Below are positions 1-5,128 of a stretch of 8,763 nt of DNA, in pieces. Position 1 is the stretch's first letter; each line of letters starts with the position of its first letter. Position numbers and translations under genes: made by a program. Origin of the DNA: Balneolaceae bacterium (GTDB lineage Bacteria > Bacteroidota > Rhodothermia > Balneolales > Balneolaceae); contig JAASTO010000103.1 in NCBI GenBank assembly GCA_021767245.1, forward strand, positions 1-8,763. The letters run 5' to 3'. Below the pieces are notes generated by a model. The model saw nothing but the letters and a program-made list of their open reading frames with translations. It did no database searches and was not told the origin of the DNA.

Positions 1-10
1 ACCCGAACGC

Positions 11-34
11 TGCGAGGTCCGTTGGACGCTCGCA
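11..34. other. Strong GC-rich hairpin at left edge
   Basis: The arms TGCGAG (11-16) and CTCGCA (29-34) pair perfectly. Inside them GTCC (17-20) pairs with GGAC (24-27) around a GTT loop, leaving only G28 bulged. This makes a 10-bp interrupted stem in an otherwise A+T-leaning region. No T-run follows on the plus strand, and the bases before it on that side (ACCCGAACGC) give no A-run, so it is not a standard intrinsic terminator in either direction. It may be the end of an RNA or gene that lies mostly left of the window. The function is unknown. Confidence 0.5.
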
Positions 35-60
35 GGTTCTACATGGTTGCAAGTTCTACA
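32..60. repeat. Short tandem repeat, 17-bp period
   Basis: GCAGGTTCTACA (32-43) recurs as GCAAGTTCTACA (49-60), 11 of 12 bases identical, with a 17-base period. The first copy shares its first three bases with the right arm of the hairpin at 11-34. Only two copies are visible. It could be a tandem protein-binding site or chance; I assign no function. Confidence 0.4.
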
Positions 61-140
61 CAGATCAGGATAAAAATCAGGCAACACTTTTCGTTCTAAA
101 TTGACTGTACCTGGCCCATTCCAGCCTGATCAACCACATG

Positions 141-169
141 TTTTAAAACACCTAAAGACTTTGTATATT
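141..169 (+). promoter_or_regulatory. Possible rpsU promoter
   Basis: TATATT at 164-169 resembles a -10 element. TTTTAA at 141-146, 17 bases upstream, sits where a -35 element would be but is a poor match to TTGACA. It lies inside the perfect 12-bp palindrome TGTTTTAAAACA (139-150), which could instead be a regulator site. A start of transcription near 176 would leave a leader of about 45 bases before rpsU. This is placed by eye only, and promoter consensus in the FCB group differs from the classical one. Confidence 0.3.
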
Positions 170-175
170 TAATGC

Positions 176-189
176 TCCCAATCATGGGA
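176..189 (+). promoter_or_regulatory. Leader stem-loop upstream of rpsU
   Basis: TCCCA (176-180) pairs with TGGGA (185-189) around the 4-base loop ATCA. If transcription starts from the TATATT at 164-169, this hairpin would sit at the extreme 5' end of the rpsU mRNA, where such structures often protect a transcript. It ends 16 bases before the SD and does not cover it. The stem is short, so it could be chance. Confidence 0.3.
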
Positions 190-205
190 ACTAAAAATCA
201 AATGA

Positions 206-215
206 AAGGATGTGA
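206..215 (+). promoter_or_regulatory. Extended Shine-Dalgarno of rpsU
   Basis: AAGGATGTGA matches 9 of 10 bases of AAGGAGGTGA, the complement of the usual 16S rRNA 3' tail, and ends 6 bases before the rpsU ATG. No other start in the window has anything comparable: the aldolase gene has only AAGGGA, and the regulator, TolC and membrane-fusion genes have none. In Bacteroidota, ribosomes hide the anti-SD through bS21 and neighbouring proteins, and rpsU is one of the few genes that keeps a strong SD, which lets bS21 control its own synthesis. Applying that to this organism is inference. Confidence 0.65.
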
Positions 216-221
216 TACTTC

Positions 222-416
222 ATGTTAGGAGTCGAAGTAAAAGACAACGAAAGTGTTGATCGCGCAATAAACCGCTTCAAGAAACTGGTAACTCGATCAC
301 GTGTTCTCAACGAATACAAAGATCGTCAGCAGTATACGAAGCCGTCAGTTGAGCGACGCGAAGCTTTGAAAAAAGCCAAGCGAGAACAACGACGTCGCAA
401 TCGCGACAACTTCTAA
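222..416 (+). CDS. rpsU: 30S ribosomal protein bS21
   Basis: This encodes a small, very basic protein of 64 residues, the normal length for bS21, which binds the 30S platform near the 3' end of 16S rRNA and helps initiation. Family features are the N-terminal strand (GVEVKDNESVDRAINRFK, residues 3-20), then a helix rich in Lys and Arg, and the tail KKAKREQRRRNRDNF (residues 50-64). The ATG at 222 is fixed by the SD at 206-215 and by the family N-terminus. The gene appears to stand alone: it has its own leader and its own terminator at 435-466, and the converging radA ends 31 bases after its stop. Autoregulation through the SD is likely by analogy with Bacteroidota but is not shown here. Confidence 0.95.
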   Translation: MLGVEVKDNESVDRAINRFKKLVTRSRVLNEYKDRQQYTKPSVERREALKKAKREQRRRNRDNF

Positions 417-434
417 ACGAAGTGTAACGAATTC

Positions 435-466
435 AAGCCCTCCGGTTTTACCCGAGGGCTTTTTTT
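435..466 (+). terminator. rpsU intrinsic terminator, overlapping radA end
   Basis: AAGCCCTC (435-442) and GAGGGCTT (454-461) form a perfect 8-bp stem with an 11-base loop, running into seven T residues (460-466). This is a classical intrinsic terminator for the plus strand, 18 bases after the rpsU stop codon. The loop and right arm are also the final radA codons read on the minus strand (Lys-Lys-Ala-Leu-Gly-stop). On the minus strand the hairpin is followed by GAATTCG, not T residues, so it should not stop radA transcription efficiently. Confidence 0.9.
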
Positions 467-1788
467 ATGGCCTGATGTAAGTATCTGATGCCATCTTTTT
501 GTTTGGAATCAGGTGAGACCAGGTCCTCGAAACCCAGTTTTTTAGCTTCTTTGATCCGTTGTTCCAGGTGCGGAACCGTTCTAACTTCTCCTCCAAGTCC
601 TACCTCTCCCACAAAAGCCATCTTCTGAGCAACTGCTTCATCCATAAGGCTCGACACCAAAGCACAACATACCCCAAGGTCACCGGCAGGATCATTTAAT
701 CGAAATCCTCCTGCTATATTCAGATACACATCATGATTCGAAAAGTTCTTCCCAACCCTTTTTTCCAGAACGGCTAATAATAAAAGAAGCCGGTTACGGT
801 CAAATCCATTCGCTGTTCTTTGTGGTGAACCATAAGCTGAGGGTGTAACCAACGCCTGAACCTCGATCAAAAGCGGACGTGTGCCTTCCATGGTACAAAC
901 TACCGCATTTCCACTCACACCGGCCGTTTTATCTGAGATGAATAATTCTGAAGGATTTGATACCTCGCTCAACCCATCTGATTTCATCTCAAAAACCCCA
1001 ACTTCCTGTGCAGCACCAAATCGGTTTTTAAGACTTCTGAGTAAACGATATGTGTACTGTTTATCCCCTTCGAACTGCAGTACTGTATCTACCATATGTT
1101 CCAACACCCTGGGACCTGCAATATCCCCTTCTTTGGTCACGTGTCCTATAACGAGTGTGGTGATATTCTTCTTTTTAGCTAACTGCTGAAATAAGGCTGC
1201 ACATTCCTTCACCTGCTGAATGCTGCCGGGCATACTCGATAATTCCGTTCGATAGACCGTTTGAATGGAATCCACGATCAGCAGATCTGGCTTCATTTTC
1301 TGAGCTTCAGCAATGATGTTATCAACCTGCGTTTCGTTGTAGATCAACAGATTCTCTGACTCAACTCCCAGGCGGGCAGCTCGCTGCTTGATCTGTCCGG
1401 CTGATTCCTCACCTGCACAGTATAAAATAGTCATTTTAGGATTAGCCTTTGCGATCTGAAGGGTCAACGTACTTTTTCCGACTCCCGGTTCACCCCCAAT
1501 GAGTACGTATGATCCTGGTAAAAAACCACCACCCAACACTCTATCCAGTTCACTGATGTTACTCTTGAACCGGGTCTTTTCAGAGGTTTCAACATCCTGT
1601 AGCCTCTTTGGCTCAGCAGTTGATTCGAGTCCCTCTAACTTGGCTTTATGATTGGACGATGACTTGTTCTTTGAGACTGTTTTTTCAACAAAGGTATTCC
1701 ATTCATTACACGATGGGCAACTGCCATTCCATTTTGGTGAAATGTATCCACAATTAGAACACTCAAACTGAGTTTTGGTCTTAGCCAT
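448..1788 (-). CDS. radA: DNA repair protein RadA (Sms), RecA-like branch migration ATPase
   Basis: RadA is a hexameric DNA helicase of the RecA superfamily that promotes branch migration during recombination and repair. The 446 residues fit the family (about 450). In order they show a four-Cys zinc finger (C10, C13, C24, C27; CSNCG and CPSCNEW), a short low-complexity linker (36-70), the ATPase domain with Walker A GEPGVGKST (99-107), YCAGEES (123-129) and Walker B LLIVDSI (169-175), the RadA signature KNRFG (254-258), and a C-terminal Lon-protease-like domain (from about 280) with DPAGDLGV and FVGEVGLGGEVR. As usual in RadA, the Lon-type catalytic Ser is absent, so this domain is structural. 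The start at 1788 is the family MAKxKTxFxCxxCG start. It lies one base downstream of the stop of the membrane-protein gene, implying cotranscription. No SD is seen. No terminator is visible after its stop, so transcripts may run antisense into rpsU. Confidence 0.97.
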   Translation of the reverse strand: MAKTKTQFECSNCGYISPKWNGSCPSCNEWNTFVEKTVSKNKSSSNHKAKLEGLESTAEPKRLQDVETSEKTRFKSNISELDRVLGGGFLPGSYVLIGGEPGVGKSTLTLQIAKANPKMTILYCAGEESAGQIKQRAARLGVESENLLIYNETQVDNIIAEAQKMKPDLLIVDSIQTVYRTELSSMPGSIQQVKECAALFQQLAKKKNITTLVIGHVTKEGDIAGPRVLEHMVDTVLQFEGDKQYTYRLLRSLKNRFGAAQEVGVFEMKSDGLSEVSNPSELFISDKTAGVSGNAVVCTMEGTRPLLIEVQALVTPSAYGSPQRTANGFDRNRLLLLLAVLEKRVGKNFSNHDVYLNIAGGFRLNDPAGDLGVCCALVSSLMDEAVAQKMAFVGEVGLGGEVRTVPHLEQRIKEAKKLGFEDLVSPDSKQKDGIRYLHQAIKKALG

Positions 1789-1789
1789 C

Positions 1790-2791
1790 TTAGTCTTTCT
1801 TTATTTCCACAACCTTTTGATTTACATACCAGGTGGTTGCCATTATACCCAAACCGATACTTATATAGTAACTGATGATTCGCCAGAGGAATACAGCCAA
1901 TCCGATAAATCCTTCACGGGAAATCAATGGTCCCTGAAAGAGTACAAAGAGTCCTTCCACTCCCCCACTGCCGCCGGGTGTTGGAACGACCAGGAAGGCA
2001 AGATTCATTGCCAGACTTCTCAGCACCGAAAGAACCTCAGGAGCAGGTAAGAGACTCAATACCACAATGGTCGGTAATGCAATACGCATCAGCCACGACA
2101 TCGTTGACAAAGTGAATGCTTTCACCAAAAAACTGAATGGTTTTCTGCGTAACTGATGCGCATACTCTTCGAGGTTCTCGGCCTCTATCTCGATCTTATC
2201 TCCCATTCTTCGAAGGATAGGCAGTTTAAACACAAACTTGACCACTTTCTTGATGGCAGCAGGGTTAACCAAAACACCATAAGCTAATACACTTGCATAG
2301 CTTAGTAAGCCAACATATAAAAGCCCCATGGAAACATCACCAACTAATCCAATTTCAGCCGGAACCACCTCATAGAATATACCGGCAAACAGTAAGATCG
2401 GTATGGCCATGGCAAACCAGATCTGATCCAGTAAAACTCCGTAGAGAATGATAGCGCCGGAATCACCAAGCTTAAGTCCCTCCTTTGTCATAGCATAGGT
2501 TGCCATTGGCGCACCTCCAATAGTTGATGGGGTGACTGCCGAAGTGAAGTCCCAGGCTAACACGACCCTTACGGATGCCATCCAGCTAAGTTTTTTATCC
2601 GCCAGAAAACGGATCTTTGCCGCACTAAACCACACTCTCAACAAAGAAACAACCAATGCGATCCCTAATCCGGGCAGTCGCTTTGGGGCAAGGTGTTTCA
2701 GGACACCGGGAGTATAGGTCCAATAAATGACCGCTCCCATGGTTACAAGGCTAAGCATTACTGAGATGATCAGATACTTCCTTGAAAACAA
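1790..2791 (-). CDS. Flippase-like integral membrane protein (UPF0104/YbhN, LPG-synthase TM family)
   Basis: This is a hydrophobic protein with about eight predicted membrane segments (for example LIISVMLSLVTMGAVIYW near the N-terminus and LGIALVVSLLRVWF after it). Two glycine-proline motifs identify the family: PSTIGGAPMATYAMTKEG and PTPGGSGGVEGLFVLF, which match the P-x-GG and PGG-x-G-x-E signatures of the transmembrane part of lysylphosphatidylglycerol synthases and AglD-like proteins. No cytoplasmic aminoacyl-transfer domain is present, so a role in moving or modifying a lipid-linked substrate is inference. The start is doubtful. The longest frame begins at a TTG at 2881 inside the terminator at 2855-2886, and other candidates are TTG 2830, TTG 2791 and ATG 2758. 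I chose 2791 because it keeps the basic SRK and the whole first membrane segment, whereas 2758 cuts into that segment. Its stop is one base before the radA start, so the two are probably coupled. Confidence 0.85.
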   Translation of the reverse strand: MFSRKYLIISVMLSLVTMGAVIYWTYTPGVLKHLAPKRLPGLGIALVVSLLRVWFSAAKIRFLADKKLSWMASVRVVLAWDFTSAVTPSTIGGAPMATYAMTKEGLKLGDSGAIILYGVLLDQIWFAMAIPILLFAGIFYEVVPAEIGLVGDVSMGLLYVGLLSYASVLAYGVLVNPAAIKKVVKFVFKLPILRRMGDKIEIEAENLEEYAHQLRRKPFSFLVKAFTLSTMSWLMRIALPTIVVLSLLPAPEVLSVLRSLAMNLAFLVVPTPGGSGGVEGLFVLFQGPLISREGFIGLAVFLWRIISYYISIGLGIMATTWYVNQKVVEIKKD

Positions 2792-2854
2792 AGATTGTGG
2801 CTGCCTAATATGTTTATGCTCAGAACTCAACAGGGATGAACTTTTGAAAAAGAT

Positions 2855-2886
2855 AAAAAAAGCCTTGCAGGTAACCTGCAAGGCTT
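2855..2886 (-). terminator. Intrinsic terminator of the aldolase gene
   Basis: AAGCCTTGCAGG (2860-2871) and CCTGCAAGGCTT (2875-2886) are perfect 12-bp inverted arms with a TAA centre. On the minus strand the stem is followed by seven T residues (complement of the A-run at 2855-2861). It lies 19 bases beyond the aldolase stop codon. On the plus strand it is followed by AATAAAAATTG, so it works in the minus direction only. It separates the highly expressed aldolase gene from the membrane-protein gene, which must therefore have its own promoter or depend on readthrough. Confidence 0.93.
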
Positions 2887-2905
2887 AATAAAAATTGAGG
2901 CTTTC

Positions 2906-3982
2906 TTATGCCAGTGTGATATCGTCGTTCAGATACACATCCTGAATCATATTCAGAAGTTTCACACCTTCACCAAGCGGTCTTTGAAATGCTTTACGAC
3001 CACTTATGAGTCCCATACCACCGGCTCTTTTATTGATGATAGCCGTTTTAACCGCATCGGCAAAATCATTTGTACCGGACGCTCCGCCTGAGTTTATCAG
3101 ACCTGCGCGGCCCATAAAACTGTTAGCTACCTGATAACGGGTCAGATCAATCGGGTGATCTGAAGAAAGTTCGGTATAAATACGCTCATCAAGCTTACCA
3201 TAGCTGGAATCGCCGGAATTAAGAGCTTTGTAACCACCGTTGTTGGTTGGCTGCTTTTGCTTAACAATATCAGCACCTAAAGTTGTACCAATATGGTTAG
3301 CCTGACCGGTTAGATCAGCAGAGCTGTGATAATCAACACCATCTACTTTAAAGGCATTATTTCTGGTGTAGCACCAAAGAATAGTTGCCATACCTAATTC
3401 ATGGGCATAAGCAAATGCCTGAGCCACTTCCTGGATCTGACGGTTTGATTCTTCAGAACCGAAATAGATCGTTGCTCCAACAGCTGCGGCTCCCATATCA
3501 TAAGCCTGATCGATGGTTCCAAACATGATCTGATCGTAGTTGTTTGGGTAGGTGAGCAACTCATTATGGTTAATTTTTACCACAAAAGGAATCTTATGGG
3601 CATATTTTCTTGAAACAGAAGCCAATGCACCAAAAGTAGATGCCACTGCATTACAACCGGCTTCCATGGCAAGGTTAACAATATGATCAGGATCAAAATA
3701 ATCCGGATTCTTGGCGAATGAGGCACCCGCTGAGTGCTCTATTCCCTGATCCACAGGCAGAATAGACAGATAACCGGTTCCACCCAGACGACCGTTGTTA
3801 AGTAACCGCTGAAGGTTTTGAAGTACCCTGTTATTTCTATCTGAGTGATACCATACTTCATCAACGTATGAAGCGGATGGCTTGATCAGGCGGTCCTTGC
3901 TGATGGTTTCACATTTATGTTCTAAAAGATCGGAAGCTTCATCTCCCAGAAGTTCTTCGATACTATTAATTCCAAGTGACAT
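2906..3982 (-). CDS. fbaB: Class I fructose-bisphosphate aldolase (DhnA/FbaB type)
   Basis: This is a cytoplasmic glycolytic and gluconeogenic enzyme cleaving fructose 1,6-bisphosphate to dihydroxyacetone phosphate and glyceraldehyde 3-phosphate through a lysine Schiff base, without metal. The 358 residues match the E. coli FbaB length class (about 350). The TIM-barrel motifs appear in order: ILPVDQGIEHS with the acidic D78 (74-84), FVVKINHN with K136, GAAAVGATIYFGSEES (164-179), and GADIVKQKQPTNNGGYKA (236-253), where K241 is the probable Schiff-base lysine. The phosphate-binding loops are NSGGASG (297-303) and SGRKAFQRP (327-335). The ATG at 3982 begins the conserved reading; AAGGGA (complement of 3991-3996) lies 8 bases upstream as a weak SD. 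The gene has its own terminator and looks monocistronic, divergent from the efflux operon. The symbol fbaB is by family, not a proven orthologue. Confidence 0.93.
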   Translation of the reverse strand: MSLGINSIEELLGDEASDLLEHKCETISKDRLIKPSASYVDEVWYHSDRNNRVLQNLQRLLNNGRLGGTGYLSILPVDQGIEHSAGASFAKNPDYFDPDHIVNLAMEAGCNAVASTFGALASVSRKYAHKIPFVVKINHNELLTYPNNYDQIMFGTIDQAYDMGAAAVGATIYFGSEESNRQIQEVAQAFAYAHELGMATILWCYTRNNAFKVDGVDYHSSADLTGQANHIGTTLGADIVKQKQPTNNGGYKALNSGDSSYGKLDERIYTELSSDHPIDLTRYQVANSFMGRAGLINSGGASGTNDFADAVKTAIINKRAGGMGLISGRKAFQRPLGEGVKLLNMIQDVYLNDDITLA

Positions 3983-4130
3983 AATTAATTTCCCTTATTT
4001 AAAATTGTTTTTATGAGTGAGTAAGTGGGCAGAAAATATAAGCCTAAAAGAGGGAAATGGCTAAACTGATCTTTAAGTAATTATTCGAGTGAAGCACTGA
4101 ATAGGAATATCCATTGGCTGTTCGATTAAT

Positions 4131-4147
4131 CTGAATTTAATTCAGAA
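4131..4147. repeat. 17-bp perfect palindrome
   Basis: TCTGAATT (4131-4138) and AATTCAGA (4140-4147) are perfect inverted arms around T4139. The arms would suit a dimeric regulator. It lies about 150 bases upstream of the aldolase start and 330 upstream of tetR. No T-run follows on either side. A+T richness raises the chance of random palindromes, so the role is open. Confidence 0.4.
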
Positions 4148-4283
4148 TTTAGCGGCTTTACGGCTGCACTTTTCGATTCAGGTCAACAGTTAATTAAATT
4201 CTCGCACAAAAAATGACTCATCGTTCAATTAAATTTCTATTAATTCAATTTAAACGCATCAAATATTATTCATTCACACTTTT

Positions 4284-4303
4284 ACTGAAAGCGCTTTTTC
4301 AGT
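4284..4303. promoter_or_regulatory. Possible LacI-family-like operator / hairpin
   Basis: ACTGAAA (4284-4290) and TTTCAGT (4297-4303) are perfect 7-bp inverted arms around GCGCTT. The core AAAGCGCTTT is itself a 10-bp palindrome of the kind bound by LacI-family regulators (TGAAAGCG half-site with a central CG). The two symmetries are offset by two bases, so it is not a clean operator. A carbon-source regulator acting on the aldolase gene would make sense but is speculation, since the site is about 300 bases from that start. Confidence 0.3.
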
Positions 4304-4325
4304 CTTAATTTCCTTTCTGAACCCT

Positions 4326-4338
4326 ATTCTGATAGAAT
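4326..4338. promoter_or_regulatory. Second inverted repeat resembling the tetR operator
   Basis: ATTCT (4326-4330) and AGAAT (4334-4338) are inverted arms around GAT. The geometry (5-3-5) and the core CTGATAG are the same as in the complement strand of the operator at 4454-4474, with 7 of 13 positions identical. It may be a weaker auxiliary site for the same regulator. The match is short and could be chance. Confidence 0.3.
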
Positions 4339-4436
4339 TAACCTTAGCTGAACATTATTTTTGAGAAGGATTGGAATTCTTGAAACTATTCTTCGTAATT
4401 TTCGTTTTGTCAATCGTGCAACTATTCACAAGAAGA

Positions 4437-4444
4437 TATTTTAG
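4437..4444 (+). promoter_or_regulatory. Candidate -7/-10 box of the efflux operon
   Basis: TATTTTAG matches 7 of 8 positions of the TAnnTTTG -7 element described for Bacteroidota. It would start transcription near 4450, placing the operator at 4454-4474 just downstream of the start site, a classical blocking position. No matching TTTG -33 element lies at the right distance (the nearest, TTTTG at 4405-4409, is 27 bases away), so the assignment is weak. Confidence 0.3.
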
Positions 4445-4453
4445 CCAAAGCAG

Positions 4454-4474
4454 TTAATGACTATCAGTCAATAA
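4454..4474. promoter_or_regulatory. Probable TetR-family operator abutting the tetR start
   Basis: The inner arms TGACT (4458-4462) and AGTCA (4466-4470) pair perfectly around ATC, and the outer arms TTA (4454-4456) and TAA (4472-4474) pair as well, giving 8 + 8 symmetric bases over 21. This is the size and form of a TetR-family operator. It ends at the base immediately before the ATG at 4475, so it occupies the whole place where an SD would be. A repressor bound here would block transcription of the operon. Binding by the adjacent regulator is inferred from position. Confidence 0.75.
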
Positions 4475-5128
4475 ATGGGAATTAAAGAACGAAAAGAGCG
4501 CGAGAAAAATCGCCGCAGAGATCAAATACTCAGCGCTGCGATAGAGCTTACAGGTCAGCAAGGATTTGAGAAAACCACTATGGATGAGATAGCTGAAAAG
4601 GCTGAGCTCAGTAAGGGTACGCTTTATCTCTATTATAAAGACAAATCCAGCCTGTACCAAGCTATAAAGAAAAGAGCCTTACAATCACTACATCAGGATT
4701 TCCTGACTGTTCTTCAGCAGGATAAGCCCGGAGCCCTGTTGGTAAAGGAAATGACTTCCTCATTTCTGGATATGATCCAAAAGAATATCACTTTCACAAA
4801 GGCCATAATGTTGTATCGAGGCTCAGAATCTTCAGACAGTGATCAGCAGTCGTCGATTGCTGAAAAATGCCTGAATATTGAAAATGATGTGAATATGCTT
4901 ATGGTCAAAGCTATACAGATCGGAGTTCAGGATGGCAGTATAACGACCAAGCTTGACCCTAAGTTACTAGCCCTTCAGATCGGCTTTCAGATGCGCGGAT
5001 TGCTTCAATTTTACATTCTTGATAATAAGAATATGGGTGTCAAGATCTTTAAAGAACAGAATTTAACCCTTGGTGAACTCATGGATCAATTTTTGAACAT
5101 CCATCTCAATCATGTTGAAAAGCCATGA
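4475..5128 (+). CDS. TetR/AcrR-family transcriptional regulator
   Basis: This is a 217-residue regulator, a normal TetR-family length. After a very basic N-terminal arm (residues 1-15) it has the family DNA-binding domain: DQILSAAIELTGQQGFEKTT, then the helix-turn-helix MDEIAEKAELSKGTLYLYYK (36-55) and KDKSSLYQAI. The C-terminal part (about 75-217) is helical and variable, as expected for a ligand-binding and dimer domain; the ligand cannot be read from sequence. The ATG at 4475 follows the operator directly and gives the usual N-terminal arm. Its stop overlaps the TolC start in ATGA, so it is the first gene of the efflux operon and probably represses the operon together with itself. No SD is present. 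Confidence 0.93.
   Translation: MGIKERKEREKNRRRDQILSAAIELTGQQGFEKTTMDEIAEKAELSKGTLYLYYKDKSSLYQAIKKRALQSLHQDFLTVLQQDKPGALLVKEMTSSFLDMIQKNITFTKAIMLYRGSESSDSDQQSSIAEKCLNIENDVNMLMVKAIQIGVQDGSITTKLDPKLLALQIGFQMRGLLQFYILDNKNMGVKIFKEQNLTLGELMDQFLNIHLNHVEKP

Larger units (their letters stand above)
3983..4474. other. A+T-rich divergent intergenic region
   Basis: These 492 bases lie between the aldolase start (minus) and the tetR start (plus), and no convincing coding frame is visible. The region must hold both promoters. For the aldolase the best -10 look-alike is TATATT on the minus strand (complement of 4035-4040), about 55 bases upstream of its ATG, but no good partner -35 is seen. The middle (about 4130-4270) is very A+T-rich and includes TTCAATT twice, 20 bases apart (4224-4230 and 4244-4250). 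Four inverted repeats are listed separately (4131-4147, 4284-4303, 4326-4338, 4454-4474). The length is generous for two promoters, so a small RNA gene cannot be excluded, although I see no T-run terminator to support one. Confidence 0.6.

Noticed and set aside
11..34. Hairpin as an intrinsic terminator of an upstream gene
   Set aside because: No T-run follows on either strand, so only a hairpin is reported.
1..60. 3' part of a tRNA
   Set aside because: There is no GGTTCRA T-loop motif in the right place and no acceptor end or CCA; the stem-loop has a 3-base loop, not a 7-base one.
228..236. AGGAG-like sequence just inside rpsU as an SD for a later start
   Set aside because: It lies after the conserved N-terminus begins and there is no suitable downstream start; the family length requires 222.
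881..1189. Plus-strand open frame of 102 codons inside radA
   Set aside because: It is antisense to a well-conserved gene, with no family resemblance and low-complexity composition; a shadow of radA.
1775..2115. Plus-strand open frames across the radA / membrane-protein junction
   Set aside because: They lie opposite clearly recognisable coding sequence and encode no recognisable protein.
3983..4474. CRISPR-like or mobile-element repeats in the divergent region
   Set aside because: There are no regularly spaced identical repeats, no terminal inverted repeats with target duplication and no transposase remnant.
4454..4660. Minus-strand open frame over the tetR 5' end and operator
   Set aside because: It is antisense to the conserved helix-turn-helix coding region and has no start signal or family resemblance.
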